From CAYPPK01 sp964412615 (lineage in GTDB: Bacteria > Patescibacteriota > Minisyncoccia > Sungbacterales > HO2-52-23), in contig CAYPPK010000002.1 in NCBI GenBank assembly GCA_964412615.1, positions 20,347-84,346 of the forward strand: a stretch of DNA of 64,000 nucleotides, read 5' to 3'. Numbering within the stretch: the first letter of the stretch is position 1; each line of letters begins with the position of its first letter. The translations under genes were made by a program, and so were the position numbers. The notes under the pieces were generated by a model. It did not search any database and was not told the DNA's origin. It saw nothing but the letters and a program-made list of their open reading frames with translations. Shown piece by piece: positions 38,013 to 47,696 of this stretch.

Positions 38013-39803
38013 ATGCAGATACGAAATATCGCCATTATCGCTCATGTTGATCATGGTAAAACGACTCTGACTGATGCCCTGCTGCGCCAGACTGGTGCCG
38101 CTAAAGAAGGGGTCTCCATGGATACCAACGCGCTGGAAATTGAGCGCGGCATTACGATTTATTCCAAAAATGCCGCGATTTTTTATCGTGACACCAAGAT
38201 AAACATAGTTGATACGCCCGGACATGCGGATTTTGGCTCGGAGGTGGAGCGGGTGCTTCGGTCTATTGATTCAGTGCTCTTGATCGTGGATGCGCAAGAA
38301 GGGCCCATGCCCCAAACCAGATTTGTACTGAAAAAATCTTTGGAGCTCGGCCTTAAACCCATTGTGGTTATAAATAAAATTGACAAGCAAGCCGCCGATC
38401 CTGACAAATGCGAAGAGCAGGTATTGGAACTTTTTTGGGAGCTGGGCGCAAACGATGAGCAGGCCAATTTCCCGCGCGTTTACGCGATCGGACGGGAGGG
38501 AATCGCCAAAAGGGAACTTGCCGACGAAGCGCGAGATTTAACTCCGCTGCTGGATGTTATTTTGGAACATGTGCCGAGCGCCTCTTCTGCCGAATTGGAA
38601 AATAAACCGCTGCGGCTGCAGCCGTTTAATTTGGGTTATGATAATTTTCTCGGACGGCTGGCGGTGGGCAGAATATATGAAGGGGTTATAACCGTTGGAG
38701 CAAATGTATTCGTTAAAAAACCTAACGGCGAAACCCGCTCGGGGAAAATAACCAAAATTTTTAGTTTCAGCGGCCTGGAAAGAGTTGAAACAAAAGAAGG
38801 AAGAGCCGGAGATATTGTGCTGGTGGCAGGCTTGCCCGATATCTATATAGGCGAAACCATAACTACCGATGCTAAGGCCAAGCCCTTGCCTGCCATCGCG
38901 GTTGATGAGCCGACTATCGCGCTTACTTTTTTAGTAAACAATTCTCCTTTTGCCGGACGGGAAGGAAGCCAGGTAACTTCCAGGCAACTGCGAGAATATT
39001 TGGAGCGGGAGCTGGAAGTAAATGTGGGATTACGAATTGATTTCACTTCTCGGGATTCCTTCCGAGTGTATGGCCGAGGCGAGCTGCATATCGCAATCCT
39101 TTTGGAAAACATGCGCCGAGTCGGCTATGAAGTCCAGGTATCACAACCCCAGGTTATTGTGCGGGAAGAGGACGGCCAAAAAGTTGAACCTTTTGAGGAG
39201 GTTATCGTAGATATCCCAAATGAATATCAGGGAACGGTTATAGAGCGGCTGGGTACGCGAGGTTTTGTTTTAAAAGATTTGCGCCATCATGCCCAGACCC
39301 TGCGTTTGACTTTTGAGGGTCCGACCAGAGGGCTTTTGGGATATCGCAATCAATTTGTTATTGATACTAAAGGGGAAGGCATAATTGCTGCCCGCGTTAT
39401 CGGTTTTAGACACTTTAGCGGCGAGATCCGCAAACGCATATCCGGCTCTATGATTTCCATGGCTAATGGCAAGGCTCTGGGCTATTCTTTATGGAACCTG
39501 CAGGACCGAGGCATGCTTTATATCGGCCCGGGCACGGAGGTTTATGCAGGCATGGTAATCGGCAATACTGCCAAAGGCGAGGAGATGCCGGTGAATCCTA
39601 CCAAAGGAAAGCAACTGACCAACGTCCGTGCTGCTGCCTCGGACGAAGCAATTGATTTGGTGCCTCCTTTTTCTCTTACCATTGAAAGGGGATTGGAAGT
39701 TATGTCTGAAGACGAGTTTTTGGAGATTACTCCCCAAAACGTGCGCTTGCGCAAGCAGTATTTGACGGAGGTTGACCGTTCGCGGGCGAAAAGACAGAAA
39801 TAA
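38013..39803 (+). CDS. typA: Ribosome-associated GTPase TypA/BipA
   Basis: A 596-aa translational GTPase. G1 is AHVDHGKTT (residues 9-17), the switch region has ERGITI, G3 is DTPGHADFG and G4 is NKID. EF-G-like domains and the BipA-specific C-terminus follow. It binds the ribosome and helps assembly of the large subunit and growth under stress. ATG 38013 (MQIRNIAIIAHVDHG) is preferred over the upstream extension to 37974. Confidence 0.95.
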   Translation: MQIRNIAIIAHVDHGKTTLTDALLRQTGAAKEGVSMDTNALEIERGITIYSKNAAIFYRDTKINIVDTPGHADFGSEVERVLRSIDSVLLIVDAQEGPMPQTRFVLKKSLELGLKPIVVINKIDKQAADPDKCEEQVLELFWELGANDEQANFPRVYAIGREGIAKRELADEARDLTPLLDVILEHVPSASSAELENKPLRLQPFNLGYDNFLGRLAVGRIYEGVITVGANVFVKKPNGETRSGKITKIFSFSGLERVETKEGRAGDIVLVAGLPDIYIGETITTDAKAKPLPAIAVDEPTIALTFLVNNSPFAGREGSQVTSRQLREYLERELEVNVGLRIDFTSRDSFRVYGRGELHIAILLENMRRVGYEVQVSQPQVIVREEDGQKVEPFEEVIVDIPNEYQGTVIERLGTRGFVLKDLRHHAQTLRLTFEGPTRGLLGYRNQFVIDTKGEGIIAARVIGFRHFSGEIRKRISGSMISMANGKALGYSLWNLQDRGMLYIGPGTEVYAGMVIGNTAKGEEMPVNPTKGKQLTNVRAAASDEAIDLVPPFSLTIERGLEVMSEDEFLEITPQNVRLRKQYLTEVDRSRAKRQK

Positions 39804-39877
39804 TTTATCGTGATATAGCTAATAATATAATGCCAGCTCACTTGGTTTTCATTCCCCGATTTTTATGATTAGTAATT

Positions 39878-40876
39878 ATGACCAATAATACAGAAACCTC
39901 TTCGGCGATTGTTGCCAAAAATGTTTTTAAGTCCTTTGGAAGTGTTAAAGCGTTAGATGGCGTTAGTTTAAACGTGCGTCCCGGAACTATTTTCGGTCTT
40001 TTGGGGCCTAATGGCGCGGGCAAAACCACGCTCGTGCGGATAATGACCACCCTGCTTGAAGCTGACCGGGGAGAAGTGAAAGTCGCCGGAGTGAACGTAG
40101 CCAGAGATCCGGCACAAGTACGAAAATATATCGGCCTGGCGGGTCAGTACGCGGCGGTAGATGAATCGCTTACCGGATTTGAGAATCTGGATATGGTAGG
40201 GCGTCTGTATCACTTGCCGCGAAAAGAAGCTAAAAAAAGAGCCCGACTGCTTCTGGAATTATTCGAGCTCGCCGATGCCGGCTCCAGGCTTTTAAAGACC
40301 TATTCGGGGGGCATGCGTAGGCGCCTTGACTTAGCCGCCAGTCTAATCGGCGAACCAAAAGTACTTTTTCTTGATGAGCCGACTACGGGCCTTGACCCTA
40401 AATCCAGAATAGAACTCTGGGGGGTTATAAAAAATCTAGCCGCGCAGGGTACAACCATTCTTCTCACGACTCAATATTTGGAAGAGGCCGACCATTTGGC
40501 CGAGCAAATCGCGGTCATGAATCACGGCCGAGTAATCGCTCAAGGTAGTCCGGATGAACTGAAATCGCAGATAGGCGGAGATGTGCTAGAACTGCATCTT
40601 AGCAATCCCGGAAGAACAAAAGATGTAGTCCGTTTTTTGAACGGGTTAGGAGAAGAAGCGCCGCAAGTTGATGAGGAGCTTGGCCGGATTGTTCTGCCCG
40701 TGGAGGAAGGCACGAAAGCGGTGGTTGAAGCCATCCGTATTTTAGACCGCATGAAAATACAAATAGAAGATATTTTTCTGCGCCGGCCGACGCTGGATGA
40801 AGTATTTTTGGCGCTTACCGGAAAACCGGCCGAGGATATAGGGATGCCAAGCGAGCAGGAGAGATTTATACCGTAA
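39878..40876 (+). CDS. ABC-2 type exporter ATP-binding protein (DrrA-like)
   Basis: A 332-aa ATPase with Walker A GPNGAGKTT, signature YSGGMRRRLDLA, Walker B VLFLDEPTTGLDP and a C-terminal DUF4162-type extension ending in the RRPTLDEVFLALTG motif. This is the DrrA/NatA class powering export of drugs or lipids. The permease follows 22 bases later. Confidence 0.92.
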   Translation: MTNNTETSSAIVAKNVFKSFGSVKALDGVSLNVRPGTIFGLLGPNGAGKTTLVRIMTTLLEADRGEVKVAGVNVARDPAQVRKYIGLAGQYAAVDESLTGFENLDMVGRLYHLPRKEAKKRARLLLELFELADAGSRLLKTYSGGMRRRLDLAASLIGEPKVLFLDEPTTGLDPKSRIELWGVIKNLAAQGTTILLTTQYLEEADHLAEQIAVMNHGRVIAQGSPDELKSQIGGDVLELHLSNPGRTKDVVRFLNGLGEEAPQVDEELGRIVLPVEEGTKAVVEAIRILDRMKIQIEDIFLRRPTLDEVFLALTGKPAEDIGMPSEQERFIP

Positions 40877-40898
40877 AAATTTTAGTTAATTAGCCAAG

Positions 40899-41654
40899 AT
40901 GAGGACTATTTTAGATATCTATATCATGACCAAGCGCAATTTGCGCCGCTATCTTCGCCTGCCCCAGCTTTTGATTTTCTCTACCATCCAGCCGGTTATG
41001 TTTTTACTTCTTTTTAATTATGTATTCGGCGGAGCAATGAGCATGGCCGCCGGAGGCCAATATTTAAATTTCCTTCTGCCGGGAATTTTGGTGCAGATGG
41101 CGCTTTTCGGCTCAATCCAGACTGGCATCGGCCTTGCCGAAGACCTTTCCAAAGGACTCATTGACCGCTTTAAAAGTTTGCCGATGGCGCGTTCGGCGGT
41201 GCTGGCGGGACGCACGCTTTCCGACACTTTGCGCAATTGCTTTGTCGTGCTTCTGGTGTCAGGATTGGGGATGTTGCTTGGATTTAGATTTGCAGAAGGT
41301 CTGTGGTATGCAGCTGCGGCTCTTGGTCTTGTGCTGCTTTTTGGATTTGCCTTTTCCTGGGTGGCGGCAGCCATCGGTCTTTCCGTCAAAAACACGGAAA
41401 CCGCGCAAGTTGCCGGATTTATCTGGGTATTTCCCCTGGTTTTTGCAAGTTCCATCTTTGTTCCGATAGAAACCATGCCATTTTGGCTGCAAAAGTTTGC
41501 CAAGATAAGTCCGGTGACTGTCACCGCCAATACCATACGCGGCTTGACCTTAACCGGAGAGCTGGGGGATTTATGGTATTCGCTTCTCTGGATAGCGGCA
41601 ATTCTAGTTATTTTTGTGCCTCTGGCAGTTTCTATTTATCGTAAAATTACTTGA
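40899..41654 (+). CDS. ABC-2 type exporter permease (DrrB-like)
   Basis: A 251-aa membrane protein with six hydrophobic segments. It has the N-terminal KRNLRRYLRLPQLL helix, and a central AEDLSKGLIDRFKSLPMAR coupling segment typical for DrrB/NodJ permeases. It forms the membrane channel for the preceding ATPase. Substrate unknown. Confidence 0.9.
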   Translation: MRTILDIYIMTKRNLRRYLRLPQLLIFSTIQPVMFLLLFNYVFGGAMSMAAGGQYLNFLLPGILVQMALFGSIQTGIGLAEDLSKGLIDRFKSLPMARSAVLAGRTLSDTLRNCFVVLLVSGLGMLLGFRFAEGLWYAAAALGLVLLFGFAFSWVAAAIGLSVKNTETAQVAGFIWVFPLVFASSIFVPIETMPFWLQKFAKISPVTVTANTIRGLTLTGELGDLWYSLLWIAAILVIFVPLAVSIYRKIT

Positions 41655-41687
41655 TTTTTAGCGGCTTTGCCGGGATAATAAGAAAGT

Positions 41688-42146
41688 ATGAAATATATAG
41701 CACTATTTATAGTGGCAGCCATTTTAGCGGGTGCTTGGTATTATTTTCTTCTGGGGAATAAAGTCGGGGAACAGGAAAAAGTTAATTCACCAGCGACAGA
41801 AACAAAAATTATGGAAACACCCAGCGGATTGAAAATAGAAGATTTAAAAGTGGGAACCGGAACGGAAGCTAAAGCCGGTAACACCGTAACCGTGCATTAT
41901 ACCGGGACTTTGGAAAACGGCACTAAATTTGACAGTTCGCTTGATCGCAATGAACCTCTAGTCTTTACGCTGGGGGTGGAACAGGTTATTAAAGGCTGGG
42001 ACGAAGGAGTAGCGGGCATGAAAATCGGAAGCAAAAGAAAACTAATCATTCCTCCGTCTCTGGCTTACGGCAGCCGAGGGGTTCCGGGTGCGATTCCGCC
42101 CAATGCCACTTTAATTTTTGAAGTTGAATTGCTTACCATTAAATAA
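41688..42146 (+). CDS. FKBP-type peptidyl-prolyl isomerase, membrane-anchored
   Basis: A 152-aa protein with an N-terminal hydrophobic anchor (residues 3-22), a short linker and one FKBP domain: [39 protein letters not shown] and [13 protein letters not shown] are the standard pocket segments. It catalyses cis-trans isomerisation of prolyl bonds in exported proteins. A small hairpin (CCCGAT/ATCGGG) lies just downstream. Confidence 0.92.
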   Translation: MKYIALFIVAAILAGAWYYFLLGNKVGEQEKVNSPATETKIMETPSGLKIEDLKVGTGTEAKAGNTVTVHYTGTLENGTKFDSSLDRNEPLVFTLGVEQVIKGWDEGVAGMKIGSKRKLIIPPSLAYGSRGVPGAIPPNATLIFEVELLTIK

Positions 42147-42226
42147 TTTTTTCCGTCCCGATTAAAATCGGGGCGAGCCTCACCCTAAAGGTCGGGAAAT
42201 AGAACTTTGGGGGGTAAAGTAAAATT

Positions 42227-42730
42227 ATGGCCAAAGTATTTTTTGCCATAGCGATCATGGTGGTTATCCTGTCGGTGGGAGTTTGGTATTTGCGGGAAAA
42301 CTCCCGGCCGGAAACAGCGGAGCAAACTGATAATCAGCAGACTACCCCGGAAGTAAGAAACGGAACTGCCGATACACCAACGCCGGAAAAACCAAGCGGT
42401 AAACTGGAAACAGCGGAAATTCGTTATACCGATTCCGGCTTTGTTCCCAACTCTCTTACGGTTAAAAAAGGAACTAGCGTTACTTTTAAAAATGAAAGCA
42501 CTCATAACGCCCGGCCTGCCTCTGCTCTGCACCCTACCCATCAAGTTTATCCGGGATCGGATATTGCCAAATGCGGAGGGCCGGAGGCAAGCCTGATTTT
42601 TGACGCTTGCCGCGAAATCAGACCGGGGGATAGCTGGACCTTCCGCTTTTATCAAATTGGCAAATGGAATTATCACGACCATTTAAATGTGCAGCACTTT
42701 GGTTCTATTACGGTTGAAGACGCAAATTAA
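42227..42730 (+). CDS. Membrane-anchored cupredoxin-like protein
   Basis: A 167-aa protein with an N-terminal anchor (residues 5-21), a Pro/Thr/Glu-rich linker and a plastocyanin-like domain. Candidate copper ligands are the histidine in ESTHNARP, the cysteine in FDACREI and the histidines in YHDHLNVQHFG, although the spacing between cysteine and last histidines is larger than in plastocyanin. It could carry electrons or bind copper outside the cell membrane. Confidence 0.78.
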   Translation: MAKVFFAIAIMVVILSVGVWYLRENSRPETAEQTDNQQTTPEVRNGTADTPTPEKPSGKLETAEIRYTDSGFVPNSLTVKKGTSVTFKNESTHNARPASALHPTHQVYPGSDIAKCGGPEASLIFDACREIRPGDSWTFRFYQIGKWNYHDHLNVQHFGSITVEDAN

Positions 42731-42734
42731 TATC

Positions 42735-42773
42735 AAAAAGCAAAGAGCCGGTTGTAAGCGGCTCTTTGCTTTT
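42735..42773. terminator. Terminator after the cupredoxin gene
   Basis: A 15-bp stem, AAAAGCAAAGAGCCG with its complement, around an eight-base loop, with T and A runs at the outer ends. Confidence 0.85.
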
Positions 42774-42780
42774 GCGCCTA

Positions 42781-42809
42781 TTGACTTTTCCTTAAAAAAG
42801 AGGGATAGT
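42781..42809 (+). promoter_or_regulatory. Promoter of the peptidoglycan-binding gene
   Basis: TTGACT and GATAGT are 17 bases apart. The start TTGACTTTTCCTT is also found at 36981 upstream of the DedA gene, where the -10 box is poor. Confidence 0.5.
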
Positions 42810-42817
42810 AAAGAAGC

Positions 42818-43759
42818 ATGAAATTGCTTCATCTCATTTTCGCTTTAGTCCTCTTGCCGGTATTTGCTTCAGCTCAATTTAACCGTGATCTTTATTTTGG
42901 TTTGCGCAACGATACGGAAGTGTCGCGTCTGCAGGTATTTTTAAAAGACCAGGGTCATTTTGCTTATCCGGAAATAACTGGCAACTTTTTTACGGTAACA
43001 CGGGAAGCAGTAATCAAATTTCAAAAAGCCAATAATATTTCTCCCGCGGTAGGATATTTCGGGCCGCTCACCCGCGCGGCAGCCAACAAATTGTCCGTAG
43101 CCAGCTCCCCTGGCGGAATTTCTCCCTATAAGGGCAAAATAAAAATCAGCTATGTTTCCGGTTATAGCGATAAGCCCGAATATGAGTCTATTTCCATTGA
43201 AAACCGAAGCGACAGAGAAAATATTTCTATAACCGGTTTTGTTATCCAGTCGGATAGGGCTAGTTTTACCGTCCCGCGGGCTTTTAATTTGCCGGGTTTT
43301 GAGGCCGTGGCCCAGGATCCAGTTCTGTTAAAACCCAGAGGGCGGGCTCTGATTACCGCCGGAATGCAGGCCAGGATGATGGATTTCCGGGAAAATATTT
43401 GCACCGGATATTTTTCCGAGACCAGCGAATTTATTCCCTACCTGTCGCAAAGCTGTCCCCGGCCGGAAACCAAGAATCTTTTATATCTTTCCGACCGCTG
43501 CTTAAGTCTTATGGAGCGCACCCCTTCCTGCCGCATGCCCAATACCAGAGATACCTTCATTGAATCTGATTGCTCGGAATATTTGAGCCGAAATTTGAAT
43601 TATGTCGGCTGCGTCAATAATTATCGGGGGCGTTCCGATTTTTTCTCCGATCAATGGCTGATTTGGATGCAGAGAAAGGAAGAGTTTTTCCGCAACACGC
43701 ACGATAAAATTATTCTGCAAGATCCGCAAGGAAGAATAGTGGATGAGTATAGTTATTAA
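42818..43759 (+). CDS. Secreted peptidoglycan-binding protein with cysteine-rich tail domain
   Basis: A 313-aa protein with a signal peptide (residues 1-19, ending FASAQ), then a PG_binding_1 domain (about residues 25-92, with LQVFLKDQGHF and YFGPLTRAAANKL). Residues 105-313 form a beta-rich domain with lamin-tail-like features (SIENRSDRENISITGFVI) and several cysteines suited to disulfides. Such proteins are common on Parcubacteria envelopes. The disulfide enzymes of this window could act on it; that is inference. Confidence 0.78.
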   Translation: MKLLHLIFALVLLPVFASAQFNRDLYFGLRNDTEVSRLQVFLKDQGHFAYPEITGNFFTVTREAVIKFQKANNISPAVGYFGPLTRAAANKLSVASSPGGISPYKGKIKISYVSGYSDKPEYESISIENRSDRENISITGFVIQSDRASFTVPRAFNLPGFEAVAQDPVLLKPRGRALITAGMQARMMDFRENICTGYFSETSEFIPYLSQSCPRPETKNLLYLSDRCLSLMERTPSCRMPNTRDTFIESDCSEYLSRNLNYVGCVNNYRGRSDFFSDQWLIWMQRKEEFFRNTHDKIILQDPQGRIVDEYSY

Positions 43760-43769
43760 GCGCGAACCA

Positions 43770-44638
43770 ATGAAAATACCAAAAAAAAGCTCCAAAGCGG
43801 TTTTGAACTGCCGGAGTACGGACTAGGCACATGGCAGATGGGTGGGCGTTATCAACGGAACCTGGAAAATGATGACACAGCCGATGTCGCCGCTATCAAG
43901 TTTGCCATAAATGCGGGAATTACCCATATTGACACAGCGGAAATTTATGCCGATGGCCATTCGGAAGAACTTGTCGCCGAAGCAGTAAAAGATTATGAAC
44001 GATCAAAAATTTTTTTAGCCTCCAAAGTCCAGGCGGCTCATATGGCTTATAAGGATATCATTTTGGCTTGCCGGGCAAGTTTAAAGCGCCTCCAAACTGA
44101 TTATCTTGATTTATATCTTTTACATCAGCATAACCCATCTTTTTCCTTAAAAGATACCATGCGAGCGCTTGACCGGCTTGTTGCCGACGGGCTTGTTAAG
44201 CATATCGGCGTATCAAACTTTAAAACTGAATCGCTGGAACGTGCTCAAGAATATGCTAAAAATAAAATCGTATGCAATCAGGTTCATTACAATCTGAAAG
44301 CAAGAGAACCCGAGCGAAGCGGTCTGCTGGAATTTTGTCAAAAAAATGACGTCATGCTTGTCGCTTACCGGCCGGTTGAAAAAGGAAGATTATTGGAAAA
44401 TATTCCCGGTGTCGTAAAAAAAATATGCAAAAAATATAAGAGAACTCCGGCTCAAATAGCTATAAACTGGCTAGTGTCTCAAGCTAACGTAGTAACCCTC
44501 GCCAAAACTAGGAACTCTGCTCATCTGAAAGAAAATTTAGGAGGAGTCGGCTGGCAAATGGATAAGGAGGATATAGAAAAACTGCGTGTTGAATATCCAG
44601 AGCAAATTTTTGTTTCTGACGTGGTTCCTTTAGGTTAA
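43770..44638 (+). pseudogene. Aldo/keto reductase, frameshifted in a poly-A run near 43785
   Basis: The start ATG AAA ATA CCA leads into A8 (43781-43788). With one more A the frame becomes MKIPKKKLQSGFELPEYGLGTWQMGG, here quoted in parts, the normal N-terminus of this family. As written the first frame stops after 18 codons. The rest is intact: IDTAEIYADGHSEE with the catalytic tyrosine, LLHQHNPS, the GVSNF loop, NQVHYN and the terminal cofactor-binding loop. It reduces carbonyls with NADPH. The defect may be a homopolymer error. Confidence 0.8.
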
Positions 44639-44653
44639 AATTATTTTAAATTT

Positions 44654-45778
44654 ATGAAAAATCAACCAAATCATCCATCGGGATTTTACGGACTCGGGAT
44701 TGCGCCGGCGCTTTTGGATATGCTCTCGCGGCTGCGCTTTGTAAATCCGACTCCTATTCAGCAGCGCTCCATACCTTTGGCTATTGAAGGTAAAGACATG
44801 ATTGGAGTGGCGCAGACCGGCACCGGCAAGACCTTGGCCTTTGGCCTTCCCATGATTCAGCGCTTGAGCCAGACCAAAGGCAGGGGCCTGGTGGTAGTGC
44901 CGACCCGGGAGCTTGCCATCCAAGTAGATGAGGCATTGCGCAAAATTGGCCACTCGCTTGGCTTAAGGACCGCGGTTTTGATTGGCGGCGCTTCTATGCG
45001 CATGCAGATGCAAGCACTGCGGCAGAATCCCCACATAATTGTCGCCACTCCCGGACGGCTGCTGGATCATCTGGAACAGAAAATCATAACCCTCTCCAAC
45101 ATTCGCATTTTGGTTTTAGATGAAGCCGATCGCATGCTGGATATGGGATTTATGCCGCAAATTAAAAAAATTCTGGCCGCCGTGCCGAAAGATCGCCAAA
45201 CCATGCTTTTTTCAGCAACCATTCCTTCCGAGATCATGCAGATTGCCAGAAACTACATGAAATTACCCGTACAAATAGAAGTTGCTCCTTCCGGAACGGC
45301 GGCGGAGCATGTTACTCAGGAAATATTTGTCGTAAAAAAGGACGCCAAAACCCGCCTGCTGCAAAAAATTCTTTCCGAAAACCGGGGATCAACTTTGGTT
45401 TTTACCCGCACCAAACACGGCGCGCGCAAAGTAAAAAAGACCGTGGCAGCCATGGGCCACCAGGCGGCCGAGATTCATTCCAATCGTTCGCTAAGCCAAA
45501 GAAGGGAAGCATTGGAAGGTTTTCGTTCCGGTCGCTTCCGGGTGCTGGTGGCAACCGACATCGCCGCCCGGGGCATTGATGTGCGAGGGATTGAGCTGGT
45601 CATAAATTACGACCTTCCCGGAACTCCGGAGGACTATGTGCACCGCATCGGCCGCACCGGCAGAGCGGGAGCGGCGGGGCATGCCATTTCTTTTGTCATG
45701 CCGGAGGAACGCAGCGAAGTAAGGAGGATAGAGCGCCTGATCAGAAAAACCATTCCTGTTTCGCCTTACGAATTTTAG
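44654..45778 (+). CDS. DEAD-box RNA helicase
   Basis: A 374-aa core helicase with Q motif (PTPIQQRSIP), motif I AQTGTGKT, II DEAD, III SAT, and VI HRIGRTGRAG. It has almost no C-terminal extension beyond the two RecA domains. It unwinds short RNA duplexes, for example in ribosome assembly or mRNA decay. Its end overlaps the convergent RRM gene by four bases. Confidence 0.94.
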   Translation: MKNQPNHPSGFYGLGIAPALLDMLSRLRFVNPTPIQQRSIPLAIEGKDMIGVAQTGTGKTLAFGLPMIQRLSQTKGRGLVVVPTRELAIQVDEALRKIGHSLGLRTAVLIGGASMRMQMQALRQNPHIIVATPGRLLDHLEQKIITLSNIRILVLDEADRMLDMGFMPQIKKILAAVPKDRQTMLFSATIPSEIMQIARNYMKLPVQIEVAPSGTAAEHVTQEIFVVKKDAKTRLLQKILSENRGSTLVFTRTKHGARKVKKTVAAMGHQAAEIHSNRSLSQRREALEGFRSGRFRVLVATDIAARGIDVRGIELVINYDLPGTPEDYVHRIGRTGRAGAAGHAISFVMPEERSEVRRIERLIRKTIPVSPYEF

Positions 45779-46083
45779 AATCTTCTTTGCCGGCGGCCTC
45801 CGCCCCCGTCTCTATTGTCCCGTCTGCCGCGCTCTTCCATGGGGCGCGCTTCATTTACGGTAAGCCGCCGTCCCATAAAGTCCTTGCCGTCCAGCTGCTC
45901 TACTGCCGCTTTGGCTTCCGCGTCGCTGGCCATTTCTACAAAGCCAAACCCCCGAGACCGGCCTGATTCTCTGTCGGTAATTATATTTACCGACTCTACG
46001 GTGCCGATTTCTACAAATAAATCACGCAATTCGTCTTCCGTGATTTCAAACGGCAGACCGCCTATATAAAGTTTTTTAGCCAT
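45775..46083 (-). CDS. RRM-domain RNA-binding protein
   Basis: A 102-aa protein with a single RNA recognition motif: RNP2 KLYIGGLPF and RNP1 RGFGFVEM, then an arginine- and glycine-rich tail (RRDNRDGGGGRRQRRF). This is the layout of bacterial and cyanobacterial Rbp cold-shock-type proteins. It is transcribed towards the DEAD helicase, with a four-base overlap at the 3' ends, which would allow antisense pairing of the two mRNAs. Confidence 0.93.
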   Translation of the reverse strand: MAKKLYIGGLPFEITEDELRDLFVEIGTVESVNIITDRESGRSRGFGFVEMASDAEAKAAVEQLDGKDFMGRRLTVNEARPMEERGRRDNRDGGGGRRQRRF

Positions 46084-46146
46084 TTTGCTGCTTAGATAAT
46101 TAACATAATGATTCTAGGGTTATCTTCTGAAAAAGAAGTGAATATA

Positions 46147-46172
46147 AAAATCCGTCCGGGCGGACGGATTTT
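46147..46172. terminator. Terminator of the sigma factor operon
   Basis: AAAATCCGTCCG pairs with its full complement around GG, with T runs for either direction. It follows the stop at 46179 of the minus-strand membrane gene. Confidence 0.8.
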
Positions 46173-46178
46173 AAATTA

Positions 46179-47639
46179 TTATTCTTCCTTGACCGGCATG
46201 GGCAGGGGCACTGGTTTTCCGTCAGGGATGTTTTGTTGATCTATAATTTCTTTGGCTAGCGGTATTACGACATGGTTTTGATAGAACCCAGTATCTTTGT
46301 TAAGAATCGGAAAAATCAAAGCGGGAACAAAGAGCTCCTGGCTTTTGCGTTCTGCTTCCAAATTCTGCCAAAGGCGAGTTAATCCAAGCACCGGCGTTCC
46401 CAATTGGATTTCCACCGTTTTGGTTGCTGGCGGCTGCGGATAGGTTCCATATACTCCGCCTTTTTCGGCAAGGCTGATTAGTTTGGCAGTATCGATTTCC
46501 ACTTCGTAAAGCGAGCTTTGGAAGGCCGGCAGTTCAAAATTTCCGGCTCCGGTTACTTTTCGCAAGCGCAAGTTCACATTTACATAAAGACCGTTCTCGT
46601 ATCCGCCTTGATTCACAACCGGCTTGTCTTCAATCAGTAAAGGATAAATTACGGACAAATCTTGCGGCTGATAGGGTGAGATGCCCGGCTCGGAAGACAT
46701 AATGCGGATTTCCGGGCGGCTTACTTTTCCAGAGCCATAGGAAGGAAGATCCAGTCCATAGGCGCGGAGAAATGAATCGGCAATCGCGATTACTTCTTGG
46801 TCGCTTAAGTTGGGCACGGTTTCTCCTTCCTGGTAAACATTCGGCCATTTTTCCCAATTCATGCCAAAGGAAAAATTATTTTCATCCAGATTTATAAATA
46901 CCATGTATCCTTGATCGCGATTTTCAGTGAGAACCAATTGCGAAACTATGGTATTTTGCAGCGTGTCAAAAGAAAAAGTGCCAAACTTGAAATTGCCGAG
47001 AAGTTCTGCCAAAGAACCAGCCAGGGAAGTATTTTTTTCCTTGCGATATACAGGCATCCGATCCGAATCAATGCTGAATTTGTCGCCCCGATAGACGAAT
47101 TTATATTGAATAAATTCCGGGTAGATCAAGGGAGAATAAGAATCAGTTGGAGCTGAAGGCGCTGTCATCATGGCTTCGGCTGTTCCGCTGCCACCTCCGC
47201 CTTGGCTGCGCACATCTCCTCCGCCTCCACCACCAAAGCCGAGAACGGGCGCTTGGGCGGAAGCCAGCGGCCCAAAAGCTTTTTCATCCACCTGGCTGAC
47301 CGTAGGCTGGAAAATATTGCCGGGCTGGCCGCTTTTTTCTTTAAACATATAGATCGCTAAAGGAACCAACAGAACAAAAACCGCCACTGCTCCGATAGCT
47401 AAAGGAAACGGAAAAGAAAAGAAAAAGCCCGGAAAAGAAAAGCCTTTGTTTGCAGCCAGCTCCCGACTGCGCACGATCAACTTGGCCCGCAATTCCTGCC
47501 GGAATTTTTCATCCACTATAATAGTGGGAGAAACTCGAAACATTTCGGACAATAATTTTTCCAATTCATTTTCGTATTGGCGCAAATCCGGATCCAATTC
47601 GTAAAGTTCTTGAATAATGATTTTGATTTTGTTACTCAT
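46179..47639 (-). CDS. Membrane partner of the ECF sigma factor (anti-sigma-like), unknown
   Basis: A 486-aa protein on the minus strand. Residues 1-70 are cytoplasmic and charged, residues 75-97 form one membrane span, a glycine-rich linker lies at about residues 135-160, and a large beta-rich domain outside the membrane follows. The gene lies directly behind a sigma-70 factor gene, the usual place for its anti-sigma regulator. No zinc-binding ZAS motif is visible. The large outer domain would be the sensor. Function inferred from context only. Confidence 0.6.
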   Translation of the reverse strand: MSNKIKIIIQELYELDPDLRQYENELEKLLSEMFRVSPTIIVDEKFRQELRAKLIVRSRELAANKGFSFPGFFFSFPFPLAIGAVAVFVLLVPLAIYMFKEKSGQPGNIFQPTVSQVDEKAFGPLASAQAPVLGFGGGGGGDVRSQGGGGSGTAEAMMTAPSAPTDSYSPLIYPEFIQYKFVYRGDKFSIDSDRMPVYRKEKNTSLAGSLAELLGNFKFGTFSFDTLQNTIVSQLVLTENRDQGYMVFINLDENNFSFGMNWEKWPNVYQEGETVPNLSDQEVIAIADSFLRAYGLDLPSYGSGKVSRPEIRIMSSEPGISPYQPQDLSVIYPLLIEDKPVVNQGGYENGLYVNVNLRLRKVTGAGNFELPAFQSSLYEVEIDTAKLISLAEKGGVYGTYPQPPATKTVEIQLGTPVLGLTRLWQNLEAERKSQELFVPALIFPILNKDTGFYQNHVVIPLAKEIIDQQNIPDGKPVPLPMPVKEE

Positions 47640-47696
47640 ATTTTTTTATTAACTATCTTGTGAATTTAATACGGGAGCAGTAAGCAAAAAGTAACA

